Below are positions 46,066 to 58,008 of a stretch of DNA of 64,000 bases, piece after piece. Source of the DNA: Astrocystis sublimbata (Eukaryota; Ascomycota; Sordariomycetes; Xylariales; Xylariaceae); the NCBI GenBank assembly GCA_022453515.1, contig JAJNNY010000005.1, forward strand, positions 682,001 through 746,000, written 5' to 3'. The notes beneath the pieces are model-generated. The model worked only from the letters and a program-made list of their open reading frames with translations, was not told the origin of the DNA and did not search any database. The translations under genes were made by a program, and so were the position numbers. Each line of letters begins with the position of its first letter. Position 1 is the stretch's first letter.

Positions 46066-49000
46066 TTTGCAGGTATCATCACATGTTGGAATGCAAAAAC
46101 TGTATGGTAATGTCTTGTCTGGCTCGTCTGGCTCGTTTGGTACGGTCGATGTTTTGCATGTTGGTTAAAAATAGAGTCGCAAACGGTACCTATTTAAATG
46201 CGAGCTACTACGTACTTGGTATCTGACCTATTTGTGTTGCATTGACACGGCCATTTTCGCCAGATGAAGGGAGATTTGCAGTTCGCGCGGCGATCATAAG
46301 TAAGTGGTCGATCGATTGCCGTTGGTAAGGTTCTTTAGTGAGTATATTTGACAATACTGCGACACAACTACTGAATTTATCAGTTTCGCATGGTTGAGCC
46401 ACTGCATATTTATGATGTACTACTAGGTAGGTGAGCCTAGAACAACCCAACACTTGCAAGACACAATGTTTCTTTCCTTCATAGGTGCCCATTGTCAGAC
46501 CTTCTTTCACATAAGACTCGTTTATGACTGATCCAGAGGATCGGGCAAAACGCCAAAATTAGGTAGGTCCAAAGCAACCTTGGAACGTTAAATGAGCCTC
46601 CCCGCCCCCAAGCGATAATCCGCCCTCGACCCTGGCATCTCGCATGCCTAGGAAATGCTGCAATGATGTACTTACGTATATACCACTTGAAGTCTGTTTC
46701 ATTTCTAGCTGCGCCAATGTGGTGTTGTAGCAAACGAGTGCAACGAAGCGTGCCGGTACCATCAATGCCTATGTTTCCCATCTCGCTTTCTAGCACGTGC
46801 GCAGTCCAGTGTTTGATAACCGATATTCGGGGACAACCTTAAGGGCCATGAATGGCTTACCTACACATAGGTAGCTCACAAAGAAGTACTGGTGCCCTTC
46901 AAACGAAACTTGCGAGTATCTAAGCTACTGCCTAGGTACATAGTCTCGGTAGTCTAGCTAACGTACACTGTCTTTGATGAAACAAGTGCTGCCAAGGGAA
47001 CTGGCGCTGTCCTCCGGTTCCAAGTGTTCGTTGCCTGCCGCGATACAGCAGCATGTGCATTTCCAAGCTTGCTGGCTGGGCGGCAGTGGGCAATGCCGAC
47101 AGGAACAAGATTAATGATTCCCACGTATTCTCCTTGGATCGGGCTGTAACTGAAGCGGACGAGCCGAGCCTAGCATCTATGGAAAGTCCTGGATGTAAGT
47201 ACTGTAGTAGAGACGCCCAGGACGTAGTTGAGGGCAATTTATACGTTCAGCAAATAAAACACAAATGTACATCATAGGCTTGTCTATATGGTTCATTCTT
47301 TTTTTTTCTTCAACACAGCATGCCAGTTTACACCTGCTGAAGCCTAATATGAGGAACACTTCCTTTTCTGATACTCATCCGGCCATTGAAATGTGACCGC
47401 ACAAAGAGGACGTTAGCTCGAGAGGCAAGTGTTATCCGTGTCACTCTTCTGCGTCATTTCTAGAACCATACACATGACACAGGGCAAGAGATTATTTGCC
47501 TCGCCCGTTTGACATGTACAGCCCAGGACAAACACCTCAAAAATCCAATGGCTATGATAGGACCACAGCTGGCTTTGTGCTGCCGTATCCTCCTCCGGCC
47601 TGTACACCCGCTACCGTCGTCCTTGACGGGACGCAATGGTCCTACCCCCAATTTGGGAATTCAAGGCTGACGGCATTTGACCCCCTCTTCTCGTATCATA
47701 GTAACACCACCCAATCCGACGTAGGATAGTAAGCACCCAAGACCTTCATTGGTCTGCTCGCCGATGATGGCAAAGGAGACGATGCGACTGATACCTTGTC
47801 CACAAGTAAAATTGAGACGTCGGGAACGATGGTGGCGCCAAAACAAGCAGCGAGCTGAAAGCCAGATGAAGCCATTTTTGGAATAATGTCACTCATTTTC
47901 GAAGAAGCTTGATAGGGTACATAGGTGAAAGTGAGATGCAGTCTTGGATGCTTCTCGACTGAGAACCTTCGTCCCAGGTGCAACATTATCTGACCATACT
48001 CAAGACGTCAACGTGTTGTCTGGCACGATGCTTCTGCATACGCGGATCGCTCGCACAAAAAAGAGTAAATACAAGACACTGTTCAACCGTGCTATTTGTT
48101 GGCAGCGAGGAAAAAGGGGGCGCTTGTGCTGCTAGGGGACCATGCTATCAAATCACATAAGCTTATACGCGTAGAACACAATCGCTGTCTGGCAGTCCGG
48201 CACAATGGCCATGCCGTTGCCAATCCCGTTCTTGCTCACCGCCATCCACTCACGATTGTTCGTAGATGAGAGGTAATAAACTGAGAGCCGAACATGATCC
48301 TACCCACGTTAGGTAGATGGATAGCTCGATAGTTCATGATGAGCAGGAGCCAAGCCAGGTCACGGGGGGGAAGTACTGTAAGAAAAAGGCAAAAGAAGCG
48401 GAGCCGTGGGCGCATGAATTGTTGAACCAACTTTGAGCGAGCAGCAGCAGTCTGTCTCGTCGTCCGTCTCTTTCTCTGCAGCAGACAGCGCTAGAGTGCG
48501 GGCTAGTGCTGCAGATGAGTCCGGGGGCTTGTTGCTATTATTCATCGCTTGTCGCGAGGCGTCGCTTTTATTTGTTGGGGTGTCTCTCACTTGACTCTGC
48601 TCTCGGGGACCTAGCCATGCTGGGCTAGCTCATCGCGGTTTCTGCGAAGTACGGGGGAGGAAGGACGAGGTAGCGCTCTCACAGTGCGCATGAGGACCAC
48701 GGTCTCAGGGCAGAATCAGGGCTCGCGTCTTGTGCCGGGTAGCGCTACCATCGGGCTGGTAGTGAGCCCTTGCATGCACCCGCGATGGCGTGCCAGTGCT
48801 GACGTACTGGTACATGGGAGCACACTAGTCCGGGTGGGGCTAGAGGAGGAGCATGTAGGCGGGCAGTACATGCCTACAGTAGGTACTAGTACTCGTAGGC
48901 GTCGTTGATTTTGAGCCACGGGGCAGCAGCAACCACCAAGCTTGGAAGCATCACCGCACCACACCAAGAAGCCAAGACCACGCCAAAGTCGACTTAGCAC

Positions 49001-49125
49001 AGCATCAGGTGCCCAGCACACGCCCAGCACACAGGCCCCAGGCTTCTGACAGGCCCCAAGCGACGCCCGCGAGCGCCAACGCAGCCCGCGCCCCTTCATT
49101 TCCATCGAACCTGCCCGATACATAG

Positions 49126-49147
49126 CTACCTAGGTACCTGGCTACCT
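49126..49147. repeat. TACCTAGGTA-type element
   Basis: CTACCTAGGTACC, then TGGCTACCT; perfect palindromic core TACCTAGGTA, about 1.05 kb before the regulator's start. Confidence 0.75.
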
Positions 49148-49877
49148 CTAACGCCCACTACAAATAGGTACTCCAGGCCTATCCGGCTGGGTAGCGTGGA
49201 TATTCTGGCCTGGGTACGGTACCTGGCTCGCCTGGGTAGCGTGCTATCCCGCATCCCGCATCTCGAGGCGGCCCACCTTCTCGACGCCCTCGACGCCGTC
49301 GCCTCCGATCCATCCTCCTCTCTGCCTATTCTCCTCCCAAGTCTCTCCCACCCCAGAACAAGTCCAACGGTGGGCCCTCCCTCCCCAAGCCCGCCCCCCT
49401 TCACCTTTCCCCATCTTTTCACCCTGCGCACTGCCACCTTTTACCTTTTCCAGCCCTCGCTCCGTCTCTCCCTCTTCCGACCCAACCTGCACCACCTGCA
49501 CCACCTGCTCAGCAGCCTCTACGTATCCGTTTTGTCTTGTCTACTCTTCTACCGTTGTCGTTGTCGATGTTGCTGTTGTTGGTGTAGGGCTGTCGCTCCA
49601 GAAAGAAAAAGTCTGTGACCCGTTCACTCATTGCCGTGTTGTGTCGCCTCCGGTGTTATTTGCGAGTCAGACCAGGCGCTGGAGTAGAATTCTGATCCCC
49701 AGCTCTGTGGCCTGGCACTCGATAAACAAGATCGTGGTTGGAACCCAGACGCACGACCTGACAGCAACAGCAGCATACCGAACCCAAGCGCCTCCAGCCC
49801 TTGTCAATCCGCCATCCACTTGCATCGTGCTGCGTGTTGCGTGCAGTCTCCCAGGGTCGCAATCCCCACGTTTCCCG

Positions 49878-49910
49878 ATGATCAACTCTCCTCCGCACTT
49901 CCCTCACTGA
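49878..49910 (+). promoter_or_regulatory. Possible upstream ORF (10 codons) in the regulator's 5' leader
   Basis: ATG at 49878 encodes MINSPPHFPH and stops at 49910, about 280 bases before the start codon, within the pyrimidine-rich leader. Another short ATG frame lies near 49568. Their presence in the mRNA is inferred. Confidence 0.3.
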
Positions 49911-50190
49911 CGGGCCGATTAAGACGAGACGCTTACCGGTTTGCGCCGACTGAGCGTTTTACACACACGTCCTTGTCGCTTACTCGCTTCGCCAGAGTCA
50001 CTACCAAGCAGTGAGTTATCGATACGCGACCTGCATTCGGTAGTCGGATTATTCGTAGGGCAACGCTGCGAGATTAGCTTGCCCGATATTAACTTCCGAA
50101 CGCCTACGGTAGCCGTCTCCCTCGACTCTCATTTGGAAGAAAACAAACAACCACCAATAAACCAAGCTTGCGAAAGGCACGCTCCCACAC

Positions 50191-52404
50191 ATGTCGACCG
50201 CCGTGAAGAGGGCCTGCGACGCCTGCCACCGTCGCAAGGTCAAGTGCGATGGCATCAACCCGTGCCGCAATTGCTCCTCGGCTCAATTAACATGCACATA
50301 CAACGCCATCCCGCAGAAGAAGGGCCCCAAGGGCTCGAGAGCCAAAGTAATCAGCGAACTACGCGAAACTCAGCGACAGACGAGTCTCTCCGCCAAAGTC
50401 CAGAGTCGGTTAAACGGCCTGTGCAGCACACCATGCAATTCGTCTGCTTTGGCCCCGACGCCTGGCCTTCTGGCCCCCGAGATGGTCAAGGAATCAATTG
50501 AATTCTTCTTCGCCAACATGTACCCGATTATGCCTGTCCTCCACCGGCAGAGACTCGAGCAGCAGTGCATGTATATGGACCAAAACCCCGACACGTACTG
50601 CCTGCTTACCTCGCTATGCGGCTACATGATGTTTCAGCCCGGTATGGGCCTGCCCTGTGGCGATCCGATGCTCGAGCACATACCCGGGGCCCATATCGTC
50701 TCCGGGACGCTATTGGTAGAGGAAGCCATTCGCGTGCGCAGGGGCATTGACTACCTGGAATCGCCTACTTTGAACACTCTCTGCACGAGCTACTTCCTGT
50801 TCTGCTCGTACTACGCGCTCGAGGCGCATGAGAAGGCCTGGTTTTACCTACGCGAGGCCACGACTCTCGCCGTCATCTGCGGATTAACCAGTGAGGACTC
50901 CTATATGCAATTCGATAATGTCGAATCATCCCGCCGCCGCCGTCTTTACTGGCTGTTGTTTGTGACTGAGAGGTATGTTATTCTCAAACGCACGCCGATC
51001 CTGCAGTGATCATAGAACTAACAAGCACCTAGGGCTTTCGCCTTGCAACGTGGTCGACCCGTCACCTTGCAGCCTTCGATCAACCTTCCATCTATCAGCG
51101 ACGATCCTTCGGACCCGTTAGCGCACCAATTGAACAACTATATCTCTCTAGTCAGCCTATTCCGTCCGTTCGACGACACTTTCATTACCCTTTGGAATAA
51201 GGTTCGAGGCGAATGCTCACCATCCTACCTCGGTGTTCTACGCAAGCAATTCACCGAAGGAAATGCGGCGTTACTGGGTGGACGGGATCTTGATCAGCGA
51301 CTTATTCAGCAGTGGGTCAAGTCGGCTGTTTGGCAGTTGAACATGCAACATAGCTGCATCCAGCAGAACGGCCAAGAACAAATGCACTATCAGATTGACA
51401 TGTCACGCGAGTTAATGTCCATGACTTCTCAATTCCAAACTCAGACAACCGAACAATTGGGGGTCCCGCTGGTCGCCAAGCTGCTGGATATCGCTTGTGC
51501 TTTGACAGACGTACTCGCCATGCAGCCTGCCAACCCTGACCCTTTCGCCATCGGCCCCCGCGAACACCTCACATCTATACTTCATATACTAGCGAGCCTC
51601 CGTACCGGCGAACACCAATTTCTTCGACTCCTTCTGGACAAGGTTCACGAGGTGCTACCCCGGCTCGCCAACCCACTGCTTCAGCGCGCCCCGGACAATG
51701 CTTGCATGGCCAACATCGACATATTTGATGGTTTCGGCAATGCCGGCATGGCTCAGCCACCAATGTTGCAAGACTTCAAGACTGAGCCGTACCCATCGAC
51801 TACAGTACCGCATTTGCAGGATATCCCTGCAGTGGACTCCAACAGCTCCACTGCTGGATCGGAGTTGAAATCTCCATTCCCGATGGCGAGCTCTCCATCT
51901 GTTATGTCTCCCCATGGGGAGTATCCAAACTCGGATTTCAATTCGATGCCTGAAATGCTGCTGAGTCCCATGGGCCAGCCGCAACCATCCTCCTTTGGCC
52001 AGTCAGGGGCAATGAACAACCAGCAGCCTCAGCATCAACATCAGCTTCACAGGATGGTGTCCCAAAATATAAACCAGAACCAGCACATGAATGGCCAAAT
52101 GTCAGCCGAGATGCACAACAACCTCGCGAACGGATTGCACCAGACGCCAAACTATGGAAACGTAGGCCAACCGCAGAACCAAGCCTACAATCAATCAAAC
52201 CAAAATATATTGAACAACGTCATGCATCGCACCCCCCCTCAACGGACCAACAGTTTCATATTACACCAACACCAGCCCCCGCAAATACCGAGGACTGTAG
52301 GCGACTTTCACGCACTGCAGAGGGGCAATCAAGAAAATATGGCCATGAATCCAATGACGTTACGACAATTGCAACCCGAGATGGATTTCAGTAGCCTGCC
52401 CTAA
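50191..52404 (+). CDS. Zn(II)2Cys6 transcription factor, MAL/COL-26/BglR-like
   Basis: Two exons, 50191-50972 and 51033-52404, with a 60-nt intron (donor GTATGT, acceptor ACCTAG, branch AACTAAC). The product is 717 aa. The binuclear zinc cluster is at residues 8-35: CDACHRRKVKCDGINPCRNC, with spacing C-x2-C-x6-C-x5-C-x2-C-x6-C. The basic linker QKKGPKGSRAKVISELRETQ follows. A fungal-specific middle homology region spans about 90-460 (FFFANMYPIMPVLHRQRL, YALEAHEKAWFYLREATTLA, SRRRRLYWLLFVTERAFALQRGRPVTL). The C-terminal third is rich in Gln, Asn, Met and Pro, a likely activation domain. The linker KKGPKGSRA resembles the KKRGPKS of yeast maltose activators and, from memory, fungal COL-26/BglR regulators of starch and glucose response. 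The subtype is tentative. It acts in the nucleus. A very long non-coding upstream region precedes it. Confidence 0.85.
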
Positions 52405-54338
52405 CCTCCACTGTCTTTCCCGACAGCCAAAGACATTCGATTGGGCATCGTCGAGGGCTAGTAGCATCTATTCGGTGTCTGACCTCATTACTTTTGTATA
52501 TACTTCGATAATTCTTTCCCTGTTCTGTCATCGTGATATCGATTTACATGGAAGCAAGTCTACGATCATCTCAATCCGGAGCTCCAGTCTCCCCGGCGAG
52601 CAGTAAAACTACCGAATTTCGATTATTCTTGTCATGGGAAGTCGTCGCCACTGTAAAGCATATGGCAAGACGACAATTTCTTTTTTTTCACTCACCCTTT
52701 GGGTTTTTCCTTCTTCAATACATTGGCGTTTATGGATTACGGGGTTTATCGACGGGTTGCATTGTATCATCTGGTTCACTATCTTAAAGATCTTGAATCA
52801 TTTTCTCAGGCATATTATGGGCGTTTGATTGACCAGCATACTCAACCAAGAGGAAGAAAGGAATCTGGACACAGCGCAACAACAGCGCGTGTAGCAAAAG
52901 TGGAAGTATCACGGAGTAACCGTTATGTTCTAGATGATGGGATTTTTTTGGAACAGGCATGAATTAGGGAGGAGAGACCGGAGCTAGCTAGACTTGTGAA
53001 CAGTAGCCTAGCCATTAGATAGAACACAATATGGTATTATCAGTTTTCCATCTCACGCGATGCACGTTCAGATCGCAAAGATAGTCCCGACAACAACATT
53101 GCAGGCCTCCGTCTAATACTGCAAGCTGAGAAGTAATCTACTTGCTGTGTACCTGCCCCACGAAGGGTTGAAGCTTGGCTAACCAGCACAGCCTTGATGA
53201 GAATGCTGATCAGCTAGGATCGGGCGCACAATCACAGATTATGGTGCAGGTAAATTGCCGACACATTGCCCGCCAAGGGTGTGTGGATTGACTGTGTGTA
53301 GAAAACATAGTGGCCAGCCTATTTATCCAGGGCCGCAATTAAAGACAGGTTCGTTCCTCCGCAACGCCCGAGTACATGCGAAGCACGCACGCGTCCACTG
53401 CTCAAGGTACGTAGTAACCTGTTGGCACGGAGCGGCATGCTATATTCGGTCTCTTTTGGGGCTGCCTAGATACCTCTTCTGCTGGTCAAGTGTTAGTAAC
53501 TCATTATATTGTCCGTGGGACGAGCAAAATCTGAAGCGAGCGAAGCGACCTGTCATTTGCCCGCCTTCCAGCTTTATAGCCGGACCAGAGAGCGCCAATG
53601 GCGAATTGATTAATTTCATCCTTTTCCCATAAGACATAAGCTCTCGATGTAACATAGCGCGGCCAAGCCCAGAAGCGGGCAGGAAATGCAACTGGACGTC
53701 CTTGGTCATGTGGCGGGACATAATACAAGACCCCGGGGCGCAATATATTTCGTCGCAATATGCCTGCCAGCACGCGAAATCACGCATGCGAGTAACTCAA
53801 GATGCAGAATGACGATCGTTTCCTGCTCGCGGGATAGAGGGTGGATGGGTAGTGAGGTAGAACGCTGATGAGTGGTGATGTTTACTTGAGAGGTCCCCGG
53901 AATCAAGTTGTCGGCGTCGACAAGAGTTGTTTGTCGGGCCTCGCGAGTTCCTCCTGATGATCACCAAGGACCCTGACGATCCATCTAGCTGTGCATCTGC
54001 CTGTCTCACTTTTGAGCTAATTATACTTCGCAAGACCGACAAACAGAGGGAAAGTAGGCTCTTCGTACTAGGTGACATAGCTGAACCTGGGTCGGGCGTA
54101 CCATCGCGCTGAGTGGGTAAGGTGTTATCGCTCTCGGTACCTGCTATTGGGGATCGGGTGGCCTGTCCGTGTAGTTCACGGGGGACCGGGTACAAGGAGA
54201 TATTCCCAGTAACCCTTCCGTCTCCCAGGTCAGCCGTCTCAAAGCTCCTTCCGAGTTCCTCGCCAGGTCCGTCTCTCATCGTCATCGACGACGATCAGCC
54301 CTACCGACCGCCACACTCCGAGATAACAACATAAAGAG
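52405..54338. other. Intergenic, 1.9 kb
   Basis: 3' flank of the regulator gene, then the cutinase promoter. Open frames on both strands (for example minus 53797-54285, 162 codons) lack conserved features and lie in a GC-mixed stretch. No gene is supported. Confidence 0.55.
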
Positions 54339-55750
54339 ATGATATTAAAGAAAATCCTCATTCCTTTCCTCCTGGGCCTAAGCGGCCCCGCGGCGGCGGC
54401 CCCCTCGTCATCGAACCACGCCGCCCGACAGGCCTGGAGCGTGGGCTGGTGGTCGTCGGAGCTGCAGAAGTTTGGCTGTCGACCGATCATTTTCGTCTTT
54501 GCTAAGGCGTCGTTGGAACCCGGGAACCTAGTACGTGTCACCTAGTCTTTACTCTTCTCTCTCGAGTGTGCAAAGTATATAGTCCAATGAAAAATCACTT
54601 GGTCTTAAAATACATTTACCCAGCAGAAATTCAACGACAGAATTTGGCTCGCACTGACAATTACTGTCTCTGTTCGCGCAGGGCGGTACCATCGGCCCAA
54701 ACCTGTCCGATGGGCTCAAGGCCGCCTTTGGCGTGACGAACGTCGCGACGCAGGGCGTGGACTACTATGGCTTCATCGGCGGCAACTATTACCCTGGAGG
54801 TGCACCCCCTTGGGGCATCTATGATAGTAAGTGATTCCGATGCCTTCTCTCAGTATTGCAGGACCATTCATTACCATCGACGCAAAAGCGACGGGTGCTT
54901 GGTTTGATCAATTATTAATATTGTTGCTCTAAAAGTGCAAGCTATCGTCACCGGAGCGGCGGCATGTAAGCATTCGAAGATTGTGGTGGCCGGATACAGG
55001 TGAGGCGATCGGTTCATTGCTTTCTCCCCTGCCTCACCCCTTTACGACCATGTCCAAGCACAATAGGAAAATACGGGTTTGGCGAAGAACTTACTTCTAG
55101 GCATACACTCTTCTCTCACCATCTGACCACTAACACAACGCCCAACACCACAGCCAAGGCGCAGCCATCGTCCACCGCGCGATCGAGGCGCTCCCGCTCG
55201 AGACGCGGGAGCGCATCGCCGGGGTCGTGACCTTCGGCGACACGCAGACGCTGCAGGACCGCGGGCGCATCGAGGGGTTCCCGGCCAACAAGACGCTGAT
55301 CATCTGCAACAACGGCGACATCATCTGCGCGGGCTGGATGGTCCCCGTGTACCCGGTGCACTGGGACTACGTCAAGTGGGTGCCGACGGCGACGCTGTTC
55401 CTCGCGCAGCGGGTCCTCGCCGCCAACGCCGTCGATCCCTGGCCGAATGGGACTCTGGCTATGAATTTGACGGATGTGGGCGAGCTGGGACCGGGGATCG
55501 ACGAGCATCGGCCGGTGAGTAACGGTTCTTCCTCATCAGCCTCTCAGTCGTTGTTGTTGTCGTTGTGCCCTTGCTTTGGTGGGCTATTCTGGTGGGCGGG
55601 TTTGTTCTTTTGGATCATGATGGATTTGCCGGGCTTCTTTTTAGACGTATGAAGGAGTGTTGAAGATGCATACAACTGATATCGAATGTTCAGGTGCCGA
55701 CAAAGTTGGTTGCATTTCCGCCGTGGCCGATGCAAACAGCGGGAGTGTGA
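54339..55750 (+). CDS. Secreted cutinase-family serine esterase
   Basis: Five exons: 54339-54530, 54682-54826, 54936-54999, 55154-55514 and 55694-55750. The product is 272 aa. A signal peptide (ILIPFLLGLSGPAAA) precedes the cutinase fold: CRPIIFVFAKASLEPGNLGGTIGP, VATQGVDYYGFIGGNYYPGG, then VVAGYSQGA with the catalytic Ser, whose AGC codon is split by intron 3 (AG|C). The catalytic Asp is expected in CNNGDIIC and the His in PVHWDYV. Cutinases hydrolyse cutin polyester or other esters outside the cell. Intron 4 (55515-55693) is uncertain. Splicing gives a short tail VPTKLVAFPPWPMQTAGV; reading through gives a Ser-rich then strongly hydrophobic tail ending at 55652. Introns 1-3 are firm because each restores a conserved block. 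Confidence 0.85.
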
Positions 55751-56718
55751 GATGAGCGATTGGGCTAAAAGTTGTCAACATCTAAAACCGCACCTTAATA
55801 GTCACTCACCCTGGACTGAGGTTTGGATATCCCAGCGCGTGGCCCGAAGGAGGCGTGGAGGTGTGTGAGTCAAGTACCTAGTTTTGATAGGGATCATGTG
55901 GTATTCGTCAGCGAGCATGTTGCCATCGGGAAGCTATTTATTTCATAGGCTGTTGACAACAGTCGCTCTCATCGATCGTAGCGGTCTTGCTGGTTTACAC
56001 CTTCAACATGCAATATATCTACTTAGTATCTATTTATATCTCTCCACCTACCTGCGTCTACCTATGGGTATGGGCCCCACTAGCAGTAGCGGTGATTGAA
56101 ACTCTGCTCAAAGAAGTACCGTATGGGGGTGCCATGGTGCTCTCATCCATGTTACACTCTTCGAGAGTTGATTATGGATCCAAACCTCGAGGTCGAGTTG
56201 GATGTATTAGGTCAAGTGAAGAGGTGTGTCTGTAGAGGCTTATTAAGCAGGAACTTCGGAGACCGGTCCAACTCCGAGGAGCCCATGTCCTGATCCATGT
56301 CCGATCCGAATGCGAGCTGTAGGTCGGCGATTGAAGCGGCGAACCGGGCCAACCCGAAGCGCCGGCCCGCAACTTATAAGGAGTATATAAAGAGCATGAG
56401 GTCACTGACCACGACAGACGCATAGACGAGGTGATACAAAGTAACACGAGCAAACAAAAGATATATTGCGGCCTGGCTAACCAGCATCTTGACTTTCTCA
56501 ACTCCCAAACCCCGATCTCATTGCTGACATTGAATCCTTCGTCTGCTCCCTGCACGCTCTAAAATCTCACAACAGTCAGAGCTGCGCTCACTTACACACT
56601 CGCTCACTTATTCGCTTACTCACTTATTCCAAGTACGCACTCACCTCTCACCAAACAAAACAAAGAAACACGAACTATTTGTTACTTACCTAGGCAGTCT
56701 CGTCAATTAGTGTCCACC
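55751..56718. other. Intergenic, 968 bp; promoter of the DUF2855 gene
   Basis: No gene seen. A TACCTAGG copy lies at 56687-56694, 25 bases before the DUF2855 start, and others near 55876 and 56046. The last 150 bases are rich in CACTTA and CTCAC, a likely leader. Confidence 0.6.
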
Positions 56719-58008
56719 ATGGCCGCCGAAGAGGTTCCCTCCATCCAGATCCTCAACAAGGAGAACTACTTCCAACAAGCCCTCGTGCCCTTCCCCAACG
56801 CAATCCCCTACCCACCCCTGGGCCCTTCCTCCCTGCGCCTACGCACCAGCGTCCTCAGTCTAACAGTTAACAACTTCACGTACGCGACGCTCGGCACCCT
56901 GCTGAAATGGTGGGACGTGCACCCGCTACCCGCGGGCACTCCAGCGCCCTACAACGACAGCAGCAAATACGGGCGCATCAGCGCCTGGGGCTACGCCGAA
57001 GTCCTCGAGTCCACCGTGTCCGCCATCCCAAAAGGTAGTTTCCTCTGGGGCTACGTGCCGCTGGGCACGCTGGCGCAGGACCTCGAGGTGCGCATGCACG
57101 ACACCATCGCGGACCAGGTCTTCGTCACGAGCGCGTACCGCCAGCACGTCATGCCCATCTACAACCGGTACTTCGTCTTTCCGGCATCTTCTCTGAGCGG
57201 CGAGATAGCTTCCAAGACCCCCGCGCTGGCCCACGACGCTGTGCTGCGCGTCATGCACGCCACGGCGTTCCTGATGGCTGACTTCGTCTTCTCCTCCGAC
57301 GCTGCGCGCGTCGTGGCGCCGGGTCTGGCCGCCTCCGACGAAGCGGCCAATGCCGCGTGGAGCGCAAAAGACGGCGACTTGCGCGATGCGACCGTGTTAA
57401 TCTTCGCGCCGGGGTCAAAGGCAGCAGCGATCTTTGCCTCGCTGCTCGTGCGACGCAGCGAAGCGCAGGGTCGCCCGCGGAAGATCATCGGTGTGTCCAG
57501 CGAGGTGTCGCGCGCCTTCGTCGAGGGCACGGGCATCTACGACGGGGTCCTGCTCGCGAGCGCAGAGCACCCTGCCGCCGCGGTTCCCGAGCTCGCCGAG
57601 AGCAAGAGGGTCGTCGTCTTCGACTTCGGCGGCCGAGGCGGCGCGGGACGACGCTGGGCAGCGGCACTAGCGGACAGATGCGGTGCAGACAAGTTCCTCT
57701 TCGCGGTTGTCGGCTCCGGGATCGTGGATCCGGCTGCTGCGCCGCAGCTCCTGAGCGGCATGGGGCAGATCCCGCCCTTCCCTGCGGCCCGGGTCAATGC
57801 GGACGACATGCGGCGGCGCGCAATGAAGGCGGTTGGCGAGGAGCGGTATTGGAGCGAGGAGGCCAAGTCGTGGGAGCACTTCCGCGAGCAAGGGGTGAAG
57901 GGGCTCAGCTTTACCTGGGGCGAGGGAATGGAAGCTGTCATCGAGGGCTGGGATCGTCTTGCGAGTGGCAAGGTGTTGCCTAGTGAGGGTTTGGTCTTCA
58001 AGGTGTAG
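56719..58008 (+). CDS. DUF2855 family protein
   Basis: Single exon, 429 aa, from the ATG at 56719 in a strong context (CCACCATGG). An in-frame GTG nine bases earlier is not used. I recognise the fungal and bacterial DUF2855 family by LRLRTSVLSLTVNNFTYATLG near the N-terminus, IPKGSFLWGYVPLGT, SAYRQHVMPIYNRY, and a C-terminal half with a Rossmann-like GSK / VGVSSEVSRAFVEGTGIYDGVL pattern. A late conserved stretch reads RYWSEEAKSWEHFREQ. The arrangement is reminiscent of medium-chain reductases, with an N-terminal substrate part and a nucleotide-binding part, but the GxGxxG motif is not clear and the function is unknown. No signal peptide or membrane segment is present. The codons are GC-rich compared with flanking DNA. 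Confidence 0.82.
   Translation: MAAEEVPSIQILNKENYFQQALVPFPNAIPYPPLGPSSLRLRTSVLSLTVNNFTYATLGTLLKWWDVHPLPAGTPAPYNDSSKYGRISAWGYAEVLESTVSAIPKGSFLWGYVPLGTLAQDLEVRMHDTIADQVFVTSAYRQHVMPIYNRYFVFPASSLSGEIASKTPALAHDAVLRVMHATAFLMADFVFSSDAARVVAPGLAASDEAANAAWSAKDGDLRDATVLIFAPGSKAAAIFASLLVRRSEAQGRPRKIIGVSSEVSRAFVEGTGIYDGVLLASAEHPAAAVPELAESKRVVVFDFGGRGGAGRRWAAALADRCGADKFLFAVVGSGIVDPAAAPQLLSGMGQIPPFPAARVNADDMRRRAMKAVGEERYWSEEAKSWEHFREQGVKGLSFTWGEGMEAVIEGWDRLASGKVLPSEGLVFKV

Larger units (their letters stand above)
42396..50190. other. Gene-free region of 7.8 kb upstream of the regulator gene
   Basis: The longest open frames (for example plus 43269-43643; minus 47696-47986) are short, overlap one another and lack family motifs or joinable exons. 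Many element copies are present (42518, 43525, 44118-44134, 46021-46065, 46420-46435, 46558, 46857-46875, 46930-46940, 48310, 49126-49147). Short tandem repeats occur at 45218-45235 and 45441-45461. From 49.3 to 50.19 kb it is pyrimidine-rich and probably includes the regulator's long 5' leader. No transposase, reverse transcriptase or terminal repeat was seen. Confidence 0.55.

Noticed and set aside
47696..47986. 96-codon minus-strand open frame
   Set aside because: Hydrophobic patches look mildly protein-like, but there is no family signature and an overlapping frame has similar quality.
53797..54285. 162-codon minus-strand open frame upstream of the cutinase
   Set aside because: Composition is low-complexity Ser/Arg, no motif is recognisable, and it lies in the likely cutinase promoter.
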